NCBI RefSeq assembly: GCF_035818635.1
Contig: NZ_JAYLLH010000020.1
Location: 1-64,000 of the forward strand
Source of the DNA: Mesobacterium_A hydrothermale
GTDB lineage: Bacteria > Pseudomonadota > Alphaproteobacteria > Rhodobacterales > Rhodobacteraceae
Direction: 5' to 3'
Length of the DNA stretch: 64,000 bases
The notes beneath the pieces were generated by a model. It was not told the DNA's origin. It saw nothing but the letters and a program-made list of their open reading frames with translations, and did no database searches. Positions 42,595 to 52,604 of this stretch are shown piece by piece. Position numbers and translations under genes: made by a program. How positions within the stretch are numbered: position 1 is the first letter of the stretch; each line of letters begins with the position of its first letter.

Positions 42595-44298
42595 TCATGC
42601 CGCCCTCCTGATCGCATCTGCGTTGCGAACGGTGCGACCACCGTTGTCCGCCCCGAACACCAGCGAACGGATGGCGTTGCGATTGAAACGAAAGGACAGC
42701 AGTGCCGAGGCCTGATAGCGGGTCAGCCCGAAATCCTGCCGGTATTCAGCGGGCAGATACTGAAGCTGTTTCTGGGAGGGAGGCTGGTTCAGCCAGCGCC
42801 GGGTCTTGTGGGCGCTCTCGTCGGATTCATGGGTGTTCAGCCAGTCATCGGCGGCCGCAAGGCAAACCGTGCGCTCGCCCACAGCCAGCAATCTGGGCTG
42901 CTCCTTCTGCCGCCCGCCGATGCCGTACCAGCGGCCATTCAGAAAAAACACACCGCCCCAGGCGACAAAACCGCCCGCCATCAGGGCCGCATCATCGCCG
43001 AACAAATCGCACCAGCGGAAACTGGAGCGTTTCAGCAGGTCGATCTCCGACATAACGAAATCAGACAGGTCTGATGCGCCCTCGGCGTCGTCGCGCTCCC
43101 AGAGATGGCCACAGAGCGGGCATTCCATCACCGCCAGCGGCACGGTCGCTTCACAATCCGGACATTCCTTGGTCGGGGCCTCGCCAGTGCCCTCGCGGCC
43201 GTCGAGATCGACATCATGCTCGAGCGAGCCGTGCAGCAATGTGGATGTGCCAAAATCCAGCACGATGCAGTCTGTTTTCAGCACCCCCGGGTATTCTTCG
43301 GGATCAACCGTCCGCAGGCCCCGACCGACCATCTGCATCATGGTGGACTTGAAGGATGAGGGCCGCAGTAGCACGACACAGGACGTGGGCGGATGGTCCC
43401 AGCCCTCGGTGAGGACGGCGACATTGACCACCACCTGCAGTTTGCCCGCGTCGTAATCCGCCAGCACGGTTTTGCGTGCGGCCTCGCCCATGTCGCCGTA
43501 GATCAAGCCTGTCGGCACCCCGGCCGCGTTGAACGCGGTGGCCACGTTGCGGGCGTGATCGACGGTCGAGCAGAAGACCACGGTTTGCCGATCCCCGGCC
43601 TTTTCGCGCCAACGGCTGATCACCGCGTCGGTGACGGGCGCGCGGTTCATGATGGCATCGACTTCGCCCATGTCGAAATCCGCCACTGTCTTGCGCACCC
43701 TGCCCAGATCGCCCTGCACACCGACATCGACAACGAAAGTGCGCGGCGGCACCAGATGGCCGGCAGAGATCAACTCGCCAATGCGTATCTGGTCCGAAAC
43801 ATTCGAAAAGACCGGTCGCAGCCCTTTCTTGTCACCGCGGGTTGGCGTGGCCGTGACCCCGAACACCCTGCAATCCGGATTGAGATCCAGCGCCTTGTCG
43901 ATGATGCGCCGGTAGCTGTCGGCGGCCGCGTGATGGGCTTCATCGATCACCAGGAGATCAAGCACCGGCAGATTGTCGAGTTTGGCGGCACGGGTCAGCG
44001 TCGGCACCATGGCGAAGGTCACCTGACCGGCCCAGGATTTCTGCTGCGCATCGACAACGGAAGTGGACAGCCCGGGATTGACGCGGGAGAACTTGGATCT
44101 GTTCTGGCCCGTCAACTCATCGCGGTGTGCCAGCACACAGGCTTTGGCGTCGGTGTCACCGACCATATTGCCTGCCACCGCCGACAGCATGATCGTCTTG
44201 CCAGCCCCGGTCGGAGCCACGCCAAGCGCGTTGCCATGTTCATCGAGCGCGCTGACGCTACGCTCGACAAAGAGTTTCTGGCGGGGGCGGAGCAACAC
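42595..44298 (-). CDS. SF2 DEAD/DEAH-box helicase, 567 aa
   Basis: The helicase motifs are complete: motif I GVAPTGAGKTIM, motif II VIDEAHHA, motif III TATPTRG, motif V-VI VLTEGWDHP and QMVGRGLR. After the two RecA-like domains comes a CxxC zinc ribbon (CPDCEATVPLAVMECPLC). Close relatives include phage UvsW/RecQ-like branch-migration helicases. A GTG at 44298 with GGAGGG upstream starts it. Confidence 0.9.
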   Translation of the reverse strand: MLLRPRQKLFVERSVSALDEHGNALGVAPTGAGKTIMLSAVAGNMVGDTDAKACVLAHRDELTGQNRSKFSRVNPGLSTSVVDAQQKSWAGQVTFAMVPTLTRAAKLDNLPVLDLLVIDEAHHAAADSYRRIIDKALDLNPDCRVFGVTATPTRGDKKGLRPVFSNVSDQIRIGELISAGHLVPPRTFVVDVGVQGDLGRVRKTVADFDMGEVDAIMNRAPVTDAVISRWREKAGDRQTVVFCSTVDHARNVATAFNAAGVPTGLIYGDMGEAARKTVLADYDAGKLQVVVNVAVLTEGWDHPPTSCVVLLRPSSFKSTMMQMVGRGLRTVDPEEYPGVLKTDCIVLDFGTSTLLHGSLEHDVDLDGREGTGEAPTKECPDCEATVPLAVMECPLCGHLWERDDAEGASDLSDFVMSEIDLLKRSSFRWCDLFGDDAALMAGGFVAWGGVFFLNGRWYGIGGRQKEQPRLLAVGERTVCLAAADDWLNTHESDESAHKTRRWLNQPPSQKQLQYLPAEYRQDFGLTRYQASALLSFRFNRNAIRSLVFGADNGGRTVRNADAIRRAA

Positions 44299-44310
44299 GG
44301 CAAGACCCTC

Positions 44311-44943
44311 CTATTGTGCCCAGGACGGACGGCCAGCAGCCGACGGTGCCTGAGAGGGTTGCGAACCCTGCAGGGGTTGCGAACCCTGCGAGGGCTGCGA
44401 ACCTTGCGGAGTTTGGGATTGTTGCCCCAGCGAAAGCGGTGGCTGTGCCGCGCCCATGACCTGCGCATAGTCGCGATGGTCGGACGTGACGGCGCTGCGG
44501 ATCTCGTTCTTGTCGTCGCCACTGGCATCGGTGCCGATGTCGATGCGCGCGATGAACTCGATGCCGTCCAGATCTGCAAAGCCGCTGATCCGCCGCGCCG
44601 CCTGCGCTTCGGGGGACATGTCCTTGTCGGAAATCCCGCGCGCAGAGTTCAACATGCCGCGCACCAGGCTGCGGCCCATGTTGGTCCAGTCCGGCCCCTT
44701 GGGGCTGTAGAGCCCGATCAGGGTGAAGATCTTGCGCCGGGCATATTGTCCTTCGGTCACGGTGAACTCGCCATTGAGATAGACCGCGCCGGTCGAGCCG
44801 CGCGTGGCATACCCGCCGGTCCAGCCTTGTGAGGCATCGTCGAAACCGCCGGGACGGATGGTCAGGCGCACCTTGGCCAGCGTGCCTTTCGGAATGAGGT
44901 TGGTGTTGCTCTGCGCGTCGTTGAAATCGTTCCAGGAACCCAT
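44311..44943 (-). CDS. Possible ssDNA-binding/recombination protein with Gln-Ser repeat tail, 210 aa
   Basis: The ATG at 44943 has AAAGGAGG upstream. The N-terminal ~150 residues are a beta-rich domain (GTLAKVRLTIRPGGFDD, YLNGEFTVTEGQYARRKIF), perhaps an OB-like fold. The C-terminus has a tandem repeat of the six-residue unit GSQPSQ/GSQPLQ, from an 18-bp DNA repeat. The neighbour is a Sak4-like ATPase, which often pairs with an SSB in phages, so an SSB role is suggested. No named family is certain. Confidence 0.55.
   Translation of the reverse strand: MGSWNDFNDAQSNTNLIPKGTLAKVRLTIRPGGFDDASQGWTGGYATRGSTGAVYLNGEFTVTEGQYARRKIFTLIGLYSPKGPDWTNMGRSLVRGMLNSARGISDKDMSPEAQAARRISGFADLDGIEFIARIDIGTDASGDDKNEIRSAVTSDHRDYAQVMGAAQPPLSLGQQSQTPQGSQPSQGSQPLQGSQPSQAPSAAGRPSWAQ
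44345..44410 (-). repeat. 18-bp tandem repeat coding for GSQPSQ units
   Basis: Three to four copies of an 18-bp unit (GGTTGCGAACCCTGC core on the plus strand) encode the Gln/Ser/Pro tail of the previous protein. Such repeats vary in copy number. Confidence 0.7.
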
Positions 44944-44962
44944 GGGGAACCTCCTTTTCTGA

Positions 44963-45838
44963 TCAGGATTGCGGTTGGGATTGGTCGGCACCGGCCGGAT
45001 CGGCGGGTGGCGGGGCGTATGTCATGCGATCCTTCGCCGGGGTGGTAGGCGTCCGGATCTTCGCCATCAGGCGACCAAGATGGGGTTCTTCGACTTGTGC
45101 CAGGCGGCCGGAGCGGTCCTTGGCCGGAAAGCTCCAGGGGTTGATCGTCTGGCAGACGAAAGCGCGGTAAGGATCGCCGCCGTCGGCCTTCAGCTCCGCC
45201 ATGGTGATCACCTCATCGACGATCCCCGGCAACTCGAGCCCAGTTTTGGAGCCATCAATCTGGGGCTGAAACACCTTGCGATTGAAGTCGTCGAGCTTCT
45301 CGTCGAGGATCCCGACGAACCAGACATTCTTGGCCCGCGTGTGCTGGAGATGGGTCAGCCAGCCGATCATCTCGCGGCCGTACAGCCCGTAGGCCCCGCG
45401 CACATCCGGCTTGCCGGTCTTCTCCGACAGCGCCTCGGGTTGGCCTTTGCACCACCCGAAACACAGCCGCCCAGCCACGGTGATCGAGTCCACGAAGATG
45501 GTGTCGTAGCGATCGAGTGCGGCCGGATCGCCGAAGCGGTCGCAGACGGCGGCATAGTGCGCGGGGCTGTATGGCTGCTCAGCGCGCAGTGCTGGGTTGG
45601 GCCCACCGATGAACACCGCGAAATCCCGACATTCCGTCCAGGTGCGCGGCCGGATGCTGTCGCCGGCCCAGCCCTCGATGGCGAGATCGCCCGCTTCGAG
45701 ATCCATGAACAAGGTGCGGTCGGGATCGAGGGTCCAGAGCAGCGAGGTTTTCCCAATGCCGGATTTCCCGAAGATGCAGCCCTTGATACCGCGGGGCTCA
45801 GCCAGACGTTCGTCGGCGCTGATTATCGGGAGGCTCAT
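44963..45838 (-). CDS. Sak4-like RecA-fold ATPase, 291 aa
   Basis: This AAA_24-type phage nucleotide-binding protein has Walker A FGKSGIGKTSL (about 23-33) and Walker B-like DTIFVDSIT. The core resembles phage Sak4-type single-strand annealing/recombination ATPases. The C-terminal tail is Pro-rich. It is encoded 19 nt upstream of the beta-rich SSB-like protein, a pairing known in phages. Confidence 0.82.
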   Translation of the reverse strand: MSLPIISADERLAEPRGIKGCIFGKSGIGKTSLLWTLDPDRTLFMDLEAGDLAIEGWAGDSIRPRTWTECRDFAVFIGGPNPALRAEQPYSPAHYAAVCDRFGDPAALDRYDTIFVDSITVAGRLCFGWCKGQPEALSEKTGKPDVRGAYGLYGREMIGWLTHLQHTRAKNVWFVGILDEKLDDFNRKVFQPQIDGSKTGLELPGIVDEVITMAELKADGGDPYRAFVCQTINPWSFPAKDRSGRLAQVEEPHLGRLMAKIRTPTTPAKDRMTYAPPPADPAGADQSQPQS

Positions 45839-46371
45839 TGCTCCCCTCCCTGCGCCTGAAGCTCGATTTTCAGCGTTCCGGGGCGCACGGTGCGCGCTGG
45901 CTCAAAGCCCTGGCGGATCGCCTCGGGCCAGGCCGCGTATTTTCGCTCGGGCACCTTGTAGGCCAGATCGACATATTCGGCGGGATCGTCACCGGCATCG
46001 CGGATCCGCGCGACCATGGCGGCCAGCCGGTCCTGATCCCAAGCCACCCGCTTCGGCAGATCGGCGACCACGGTGAAATCACCATCATCAAACCGGATTG
46101 TGCCGGTATCCTTGCCAGCTATCTGCCGTTCCTCGGCAGCGCGGCTGGCGTAGCGCACGGTCAGCGCACCATCGAGCCGGGCCTTGGCCGACTTGACCAA
46201 CTTCAGGCGCTCATCGATCTCGCGCTGCAGGATGGCCAGTAACTCGACCGGCAATTCGGCGATGTCGGCCGCGCTCAACTGAGGCAGATCATCCGGCGTG
46301 GGGGTGTTCTCGGGGAACGGCATGAATGGATCTCCGTACTCGGTGAAAAAGGATTGGAAAGCAGGCATCAC
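45835..46371 (-). CDS. Early phage protein of unknown function, 178 aa
   Basis: The protein has a Pro/Thr-rich start (PFPENTPTPDDLPQLS), a helical middle (AELPVELLAILQREIDERLK) and a C-terminal alpha/beta part (FDDGDFTVVADLPKRVAWDQ). The body resembles phage proteins that accompany the Sak4-like ATPase. It overlaps both neighbours by 4 nt; a GTG at 46371 or ATG at 46368 starts it. No domain is recognised. Confidence 0.6.
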   Translation of the reverse strand: MMPAFQSFFTEYGDPFMPFPENTPTPDDLPQLSAADIAELPVELLAILQREIDERLKLVKSAKARLDGALTVRYASRAAEERQIAGKDTGTIRFDDGDFTVVADLPKRVAWDQDRLAAMVARIRDAGDDPAEYVDLAYKVPERKYAAWPEAIRQGFEPARTVRPGTLKIELQAQGGEQ

Positions 46372-46721
46372 GCGGCCTCCGGCTCAGCGAGCAGCAGCTC
46401 GGAGAGCGAGACGGCAGCGGCCTTCGGCTTGGGTCGGGCGACGGCGATGTAGGCGAACTGGTCCGGAGCGATCCGCTGTTGCACCAGATGCACGAGGCCT
46501 TGTTCCGCGGCCCAAAAGGCGCGTGATCCGAGCTTTGCAAGTTCGGTTCGGCCCCGGTCGTCGAGCTGGGTGAAAAGCGCAAACGTATCGAGAACCAAAA
46601 ATCCGCGATGGTATTCGAGCCGGTCACCGGGCACGGCCTGTGCGACCCAAGCGGCAAACTCGATCTCCGTCAGCGGACGGATTGAGCGAACGGTTGTGAA
46701 TGGCGGGTGTTGCATCAACAT
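46368..46721 (-). CDS. Early phage protein, 117 aa
   Basis: The product begins with TTVRSIRPLTEIEFAAWVAQ and has a central alpha/beta portion and a helical C-terminus. A strong AGGAGG site precedes the ATG. It belongs to the same operon (4-nt overlap downstream). No function is recognised. Confidence 0.6.
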   Translation of the reverse strand: MLMQHPPFTTVRSIRPLTEIEFAAWVAQAVPGDRLEYHRGFLVLDTFALFTQLDDRGRTELAKLGSRAFWAAEQGLVHLVQQRIAPDQFAYIAVARPKPKAAAVSLSELLLAEPEAA

Positions 46722-46739
46722 GGTCTCCTCCTCTGGCCT

Positions 46740-47000
46740 CTACTCAGGCCGCCGCGACATTGCCCCGGCAGGGCGAGAAGCTGCTTCGGTGTCCGTGGTT
46801 GAGGCGTTGTGCTGCTTGCCAGGCCGACCTGTGCCATCGTCGGCGTAGACCGCCACGAGAGGCGTCCCATCCTCGTGGGCACCGGCTTTTTCGATGCGAT
46901 AGGCGCGCTGGTCCTTCAAGATTTCCGGCAGTTCCCAGCGGCGATAGAGGCCGGGGATGCGCTTGAGGTCCGCGGACATGAGGTCGGCTTTTCGGATCAT
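46740..47000 (-). CDS. Early phage protein, 86 aa
   Basis: The ATG at 47000 begins a small basic protein (IRKADLMSADLKRIPGLYRR) with a beta-hairpin-like middle (YRIEKAGAHEDGTPLVAVYA) and a polar end. The frame extends to 47057 without a ribosome site. It lies between a sigma-like regulator and other early genes. Function unknown. Confidence 0.55.
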   Translation of the reverse strand: MIRKADLMSADLKRIPGLYRRWELPEILKDQRAYRIEKAGAHEDGTPLVAVYADDGTGRPGKQHNASTTDTEAASRPAGAMSRRPE

Positions 47001-47083
47001 ACGGGTCGACTTTCGGTTGGTGTGGGTGCGCGGTGGCGTCTGAATGGGAAAAGCCACCGCATTGCAGGGATCGGGACATCGGC

Positions 47084-47803
47084 TCAGCGAAATTCTTGCA
47101 GCGCGTCGCGCAGCCGCTGGGTCGCCCGCTGATAGCGTTTCCGGGTCGCCGCCTCAGACAGCCCCAGTTCGGTCGCGACTTCGGCCTGGGAGAATCCGTC
47201 GACGGCCACACGGATCACCAGATCGGAATCCTTGCCGACGATGCGGACGAGATCGCGGTGGAGCAGTGCGGGGCTGGCGTTGGCCGGCGCTTCGCCGTCA
47301 GACGGGATTTCATCGGGATCAGCGTCGGTAAGCTGGTTCTGGTGCCTGTCCTCGCGTTGACGCGTTCTGATCAGGTCCCGCTCGATGTTTCGAAGGATGG
47401 TTGCCGCGATCCAGTTGACGCGCTGCAGATCCAGACAGCGAATGGCCTCGGAGGCCCGTGCCGGGATTTCGGATGCAACCTCATCGCCAGTGCCGATTTT
47501 GCGCCACGTTGATCTGCGCCGAACCGCATCCAGCCCCGGCCAGAGCGCCAGCAGCATGAGCGTCAGGGCACAATCGGCCGCCTCGTCGCCAGACTGTGCA
47601 GCCCGGACCAGAGCAACCAATATTCGGTTCTTCTCATCTGGCCCGCGGCTGCCGACTTGCAGCGTGTCCAGCAATGCAGCCGGATCAGCGAAATGCGCGA
47701 GCGGTTCGTTGATGCACCGAAGGGCTTCGAAGTTCCTTTGGAAACTGAGAGTGGAAGATAACAACATGAGGTGATCACGGATCTCGTGCCACGCGATGGA
47801 CAT
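47084..47803 (-). CDS. Sigma-factor-like regulator (region 4 HTH), 239 aa
   Basis: The C-terminal ~60 residues are a sigma-70 region 4 helix-turn-helix (DGFSQAEVATELGLSEAATR-type sequence, then KRYQRATQRLRDALQEF). A region 2-like helix around ASEAIRCLDLQRVNWIAATILRN (quoted in part) is plausible. A phage-encoded sigma factor or antiterminator-like regulator of the late genes is the likely role. It is the second gene of the early minus-strand operon, which has no obvious repressor. Confidence 0.75.
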   Translation of the reverse strand: MSIAWHEIRDHLMLLSSTLSFQRNFEALRCINEPLAHFADPAALLDTLQVGSRGPDEKNRILVALVRAAQSGDEAADCALTLMLLALWPGLDAVRRRSTWRKIGTGDEVASEIPARASEAIRCLDLQRVNWIAATILRNIERDLIRTRQREDRHQNQLTDADPDEIPSDGEAPANASPALLHRDLVRIVGKDSDLVIRVAVDGFSQAEVATELGLSEAATRKRYQRATQRLRDALQEFR

Positions 47804-47902
47804 TGGACGCCTGCCTTGCAGCCAGGCGTCCAGCGCCTTCTCGTGGCCAGGTCAGGACGTCGTGCGTCTCTGCGATTTCAGGGAATTGGAGAGATGCGCG
47901 CC

Positions 47903-48148
47903 TCAGCGCACGGGTGATTGCGCCTGGTTCAGCGTGCCGCAGCCGCGACACGTGGCCTGAACTGGGAAGCCAACCAAATACTCGTGGCCCCGCGCAAAGC
48001 GCAGGTGCATGCTGCCGTCCCGGCAGACGCCGAGCAGCTTGTCACAACGCGTGCAGCGCCATTCCGGGCTCAAACGGTTGGGGTTTGACTTTGCGCTACC
48101 GGGCCAGCTCGTTTGTGCTGCCTGGTTCGAGGGGAAGGGAGTCGGCAT
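47903..48148 (-). CDS. Com-like zinc-finger protein, 81 aa
   Basis: The spacing WRCTRCDKLLG ... TCRGCGTLNQ is the two-CxxC pattern of phage Mu Com, a translational activator of the DNA modification gene mom, although Com-like proteins are also found without mom. The first ATG at 48148 gives 81 residues with a polar N-terminus. It is the first gene of the early operon. No mom-like gene was recognised in the window. Confidence 0.68.
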   Translation of the reverse strand: MPTPFPSNQAAQTSWPGSAKSNPNRLSPEWRCTRCDKLLGVCRDGSMHLRFARGHEYLVGFPVQATCRGCGTLNQAQSPVR

Positions 48149-48256
48149 TGGAATGCTCCTCTGAAGAGTGAGCCTTTCCAATAGACAGCGGTTTTTTAGA
48201 CCGTCGCCCGCAATATTTTAGACCGTCGTTAGACCGGCCTGTCGAGATGGGCTAAA

Positions 48257-50449
48257 TCAGACGACAAGACGCCAATATCCACGGGTCGAGCCCTTCGCGA
48301 TATAGACGGCAAGGATGCTCTCCCACATCGGCTTCTTGAACGCCTGCTGCGGGCTTTTGACGCCCGTACCCTCGATGAGATCAGCGGTTTTGACATCTGG
48401 ACTGCCGGCAAGATGCGCCGTGACCAGCTTTTCGAAGATGCGGATCTGATTTGCACCAAGAATGGCGAGCGGTGCTTTTCCTGGAATGCACAATGAAGCG
48501 GATTGGGTGCCGGACTTCAGCACTGCGACCGAACTGCCCCCTGTAGCGATATTCCGCCCGGAGCTGAAGGTTTGCGCAAGCGCATCGCGTGACAGCACCA
48601 GATCTTCGCCCTCATCAGACAGATGCGTGAGCACTGGAATGACGACATTCGGCCCGAGGCAGGTGAGCGTATCGGTGCTGGATGTCAGGACGATCCCGAT
48701 CCCGGACGCATTCCGCGCCCGCAAAAGCTGATCCAGTTTGTTTATGATCTGAGGATCACCCAAGCGCCGCGCGAAATAGACCGGGGTGCTAACGCCATCC
48801 ATCCCCATGTCACCCATCAGGACGAGATCCTGATCGAGCACCTGCGCTGCCTTGTTTGTTAGCAATGGCCTGATGAGCTTCAGCACAGTTTCCTGAAGCC
48901 ATTCCCGATTGATTTGGTACCGTTCAAGATCGGCCGCAGGGCGCTCGCCTGCGTCTTCGCCGAATGGGCCCGTTGCCGAGACCATTCCCGGTGTCGATGA
49001 GGGCTTGATCTCGACCTCACCATTAATGTCGTCCTCGTCAATCAGTACCACATCCTGGCGATCGCGCCGCTCGAGCAGCCCGCCTTCAATCAGCCGATCA
49101 GGATCAAGCCCGATTTCACGCAGATATCCGCCGCTGACCTCATCGTCTTCTAGATCGTACAGGTCGACCAACTGCGGCAGCATGGAGCGAAGATCGCCGT
49201 TGTCGATTTGACGGAAGGCGCTCAGGATCCCCCATTCATGCAGTAAAGCAAACCCGAGGCTTCTTTCCTCGGGGTCCTTGTTACTCTGCAAATTGCAGCT
49301 CTTGGCGCCAGACACGGTAATATTGAGCGATCGTTCCTTCATGTCGCCCGCTCGATTGTATTTCACTGCAATACCTATGCGGCTGAAACTGGCCGCCCGC
49401 CGGAAGATGTTACCGCGACCGAGGTACCTCGTCGCGACGTCCTGGATGTCATCATCGATAGCAACTTTCAGAGCCAGTTTTCGGCTCCAGTGACCCAGAC
49501 GGATTTCAACTTCCAAAACCCGCGCCACCTGGATTTCTACGCCTTCAATCGTCGGGGTCGGAAGTGCCAGCGACGCGCGGAACCGGCTGAGGTTGTAGCG
49601 CTTCCAGGTTAGCGGTTTTTGAGAAATATCGTGTTCAAGCGTCACCTCGGCAAAGGCATCGCTTACCTTTTGTCGAACGACTGGACTATCGCCGCATATT
49701 TCGATCTGCCTTTTCGACGGCGTGTAAATCAATGTCGCTTCGTTGGGCGGACGGAAATAGATCGTTCCTCGCCGCCCGTCGTCGCGGTGGTCATGCACGC
49801 TCGACAACGGGCCACCGTGACGGACTATGAGCATAATCGAAGTGGGATGCGCTTCGGTTGCCGGAAGATCGAGCGCTTTGACGGTGCAAGCTGTCTTGAG
49901 TTCAAGGACCTCCGTGATCTTCGACGCCAACGCGGTTTCATTTATTGCGTTTGCGTCAAGGGTAATTGTTTTTTCCAATTCCACTTCGAACGCATCGTAC
50001 ATTTTGCCGTGGTCGCGGAATTGGCGCGCAAAATGAAAACTCTCCGCATCCTCGAACGTCTGGCGAGCGTTCAGAAATGCCCAGATGCTCCGACACAGAG
50101 GATCTGGTTGGGCCTCAATTTGCAAAACCTGCTCTTCGCTGAACTGCCGTTCGACAATCGTTGTGAGGGATGAAATTCCCTTGCCATCTGCAAGCGCGCG
50201 GATCCGCCGGCAGCGTTGTTCGGCTGGCCGCAGTTCGTCCAAATCGAATTGAGATAACGTATCAACAATTTCTTGTCGAAACTCATTGACCAACTCTTCA
50301 TCGGACGAAGTCGGAATCTCCTCTGATAAATTGAATTCGGGTTCGTTTTCGCCCTCCTGAAGGGCAAGCGCTGCACAAGCAAGGTCAATGCGTGCATCTT
50401 CGACCAACGCAAGAATATTGGGGCCGATCGGAATTGCTTTGCGCGCCAT
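48257..50449 (-). CDS. Large unknown protein, 730 aa
   Basis: The ATG at 50449 with GAGGTGAG upstream is preferred over the frame start at 50524. The protein is acidic at the N-terminus (EGENEPEFNLSEEIPTSSDE) and contains no obvious signal or membrane span. Notable segments include ARQFRDHGKMYDAFEVELE, a beta-rich middle with IEICGDSPVVRQKVSDAFAE, and a C-terminal part with PQQAFKKPMWESILAVYI that may be a winged helix. I do not recognise a family. It lies between the phage early genes and the serine recombinase, with divergent repeats in its promoter region, so it may be cargo (possibly defence) or an integration/regulation factor. Confidence 0.65.
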   Translation of the reverse strand: MARKAIPIGPNILALVEDARIDLACAALALQEGENEPEFNLSEEIPTSSDEELVNEFRQEIVDTLSQFDLDELRPAEQRCRRIRALADGKGISSLTTIVERQFSEEQVLQIEAQPDPLCRSIWAFLNARQTFEDAESFHFARQFRDHGKMYDAFEVELEKTITLDANAINETALASKITEVLELKTACTVKALDLPATEAHPTSIMLIVRHGGPLSSVHDHRDDGRRGTIYFRPPNEATLIYTPSKRQIEICGDSPVVRQKVSDAFAEVTLEHDISQKPLTWKRYNLSRFRASLALPTPTIEGVEIQVARVLEVEIRLGHWSRKLALKVAIDDDIQDVATRYLGRGNIFRRAASFSRIGIAVKYNRAGDMKERSLNITVSGAKSCNLQSNKDPEERSLGFALLHEWGILSAFRQIDNGDLRSMLPQLVDLYDLEDDEVSGGYLREIGLDPDRLIEGGLLERRDRQDVVLIDEDDINGEVEIKPSSTPGMVSATGPFGEDAGERPAADLERYQINREWLQETVLKLIRPLLTNKAAQVLDQDLVLMGDMGMDGVSTPVYFARRLGDPQIINKLDQLLRARNASGIGIVLTSSTDTLTCLGPNVVIPVLTHLSDEGEDLVLSRDALAQTFSSGRNIATGGSSVAVLKSGTQSASLCIPGKAPLAILGANQIRIFEKLVTAHLAGSPDVKTADLIEGTGVKSPQQAFKKPMWESILAVYIAKGSTRGYWRLVV

Positions 50450-50531
50450 GTACTCACCTCTCAATGCATTTTGTCTCTCAACTCGATTCAACCTCCGATA
50501 ATCGTGGACAAAAGGCAGCTCCACAAGAGCG

Positions 50532-50551
50532 CATGTTCACCACATGTTCAC
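50532..50551. repeat. Direct repeat CATGTTCAC, two copies, 11-bp period
   Basis: CATGTTCAC occurs at 50532-50540 and 50543-50551, in the gap between the divergent 730-residue gene and the recombinase cassette. The 11-bp spacing places the copies on one face of the DNA, as for an operator. Confidence 0.4.
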
Positions 50552-50644
50552 ACCTTCACCGGTGTTGAAGAGCGTCTGTCCCACAAAGCGTTTCAGGGTG
50601 GCTTTTGGCTGGTAACGACACCAGCAAGCATGGCCGCCTCGAAC

Positions 50645-50844
50645 ATGAAAAGACCCAACCCTCTGCCACCTGACCAGATGACGCCCGCAGAACGCCGGGC
50701 CGAGCTATGTGATCTGCTGGCCACCGGCTTGGTTCGGTTGCGGATGCGTGATCGAGCGGAAGTATCTGACGATACTGTAGAAAGTGGACTACACTATCCC
50801 GCCAACGAATGGCGTCATGCAACTCCAACTCAACGGAGAGATGC

Positions 50845-50848
<4 letters not shown>
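50645..50848 (+). CDS. Small conserved protein of the recombinase cassette, 67 aa
   Basis: The likely start is the ATG at 50645 (or 50630). The sequence has the PDQMTPAERRAELCDLLATG and LVRLRMRDRAE blocks that recur in small proteins upstream of DUF2924-recombinase pairs. It overlaps the DUF2924 gene by 4 nt. Function unknown. Confidence 0.7.
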
Positions 50849-51293
<445 letters not shown>

Positions 51294-51297
<4 letters not shown>

Positions 51298-52604
51298 CCA
51301 AGCCAATCATCCGAAAACTACGCTGCGCGATCTACACGCGCAAATCCTCCGAAGAAGGGCTCGAGCAGGAGTTCAACAGCCTTCATGCGCAACGCGAGGC
51401 CTGCGAAGCGTACATCGCCAGCCAGCGGTCTGAGGGTTGGGTACTCGTGCGCGATCAATATGACGACGGTGGTGTTTCCGGCGGCACGCTCGAACGCCCC
51501 GGGCTGCAGCAGTTGATGACCGACATCGAGGACGGGCTCGTCGACGTGGTCGTGGTCTACAAGATCGATCGCCTGAGCCGCTCGCTGGCCGACTTCGCCA
51601 AACTGGTCGACGTCTTCGACCGCAATGACGTGACCTTCGTTTCGGTGACGCAGTCGTTCAACACGACGACCTCCATGGGGCGGCTGACACTGAACATCCT
51701 GCTCAGTTTCGCCCAGTTCGAGCGCGAGGTGACCGCCGAACGCATCCGCGACAAGGTCGCCGCCAGCCGGAGGAAGGGCATGTGGATGGGCGGCGTCCCA
51801 CCCTACGGCTACCGGGTTGAGAACCGGAAGCTGGTGGTGGACGATGAACGCGCGGCCCATGTCCGCTGGGCATTCGAGCGGTTCATCAAAATTGGCTCCG
51901 GCACGGAGCTGGCCCGTGAAACCGCTGCCAAAGGCCTCCTGACCCCAAAAGGCAACCCGATGGACAAGAAGTTCATCTACCGCATGCTCAACAACCGTGC
52001 CTATATCGGAGAGGCGGTGCACAAGGGCGATAGCTATCCCGGCGAGCACGACGCCATCGTCGACCGAGATAGGTGGGACCGCGTCCATGCCATCCTGCAG
52101 GAGAGCCCACGCAAACGCGCCGCCCGGACCCGCGCCAAAACCCCGGCTCCGCTGAAAGGCTTGCTCTACGGCCCTGACGGCGCGGCTTTTTCGCCAACCC
52201 ACACGCGGAAGGGCGGCAAGCTCTACCGCTACTATGTCAGCCAGACAGTTTTAAAGCACGGGGCAGGAACCTGTCCGGTGGGCCGCGTGCCTGCGGGCGA
52301 AATCGAAAGCGCTGTAGTCGATCAGCTTCGCGCCGTTTTCCGCCAGCCCGAGATCGTGGCCGGGACATGGAAGGCCGCGCGCACCCACGCCGATGACGTC
52401 ACCGAAGCCGCTGCCCGCTCGGCCCTGCAGCAACTCGATCCGCTTTGGGACGAACTCTTCCCCGCTGAGCAGGCGCGCATCTTGGGGCTTTTGGTAGAGC
52501 GCGTAGACATTGGCACGGGCGGGCTGAATGTGCGGCTGCGCATCGACGGCCTGAGCGGCCTTGCGCGTGAGGTGCTTGCAGGCAGCATCGAGGCGGCGGC
52601 ATGA
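51294..52604 (+). CDS. Large serine recombinase (resolvase/invertase family), 436 aa
   Basis: The N-terminal resolvase domain has the nucleophile in YTRKSSEEG (Ser18, with Ser19 next), the catalytic arginines in YKIDRLSRSL and FAQFEREVTAERIRDKV-type motifs (quoted in parts). It is followed by a recombinase domain (PPYGYRVENRKLVVDDERA, LTPKGNPMDKKFIYRMLNNR) and a region with conserved Cys (TCPVGRVPAGE). The length is at the short end of large serine integrases. It could integrate and excise the element or part of it, but the tRNA-type attachment repeats at the ends are more usual for tyrosine integrases, so its role in this particular element is uncertain. Confidence 0.88.
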
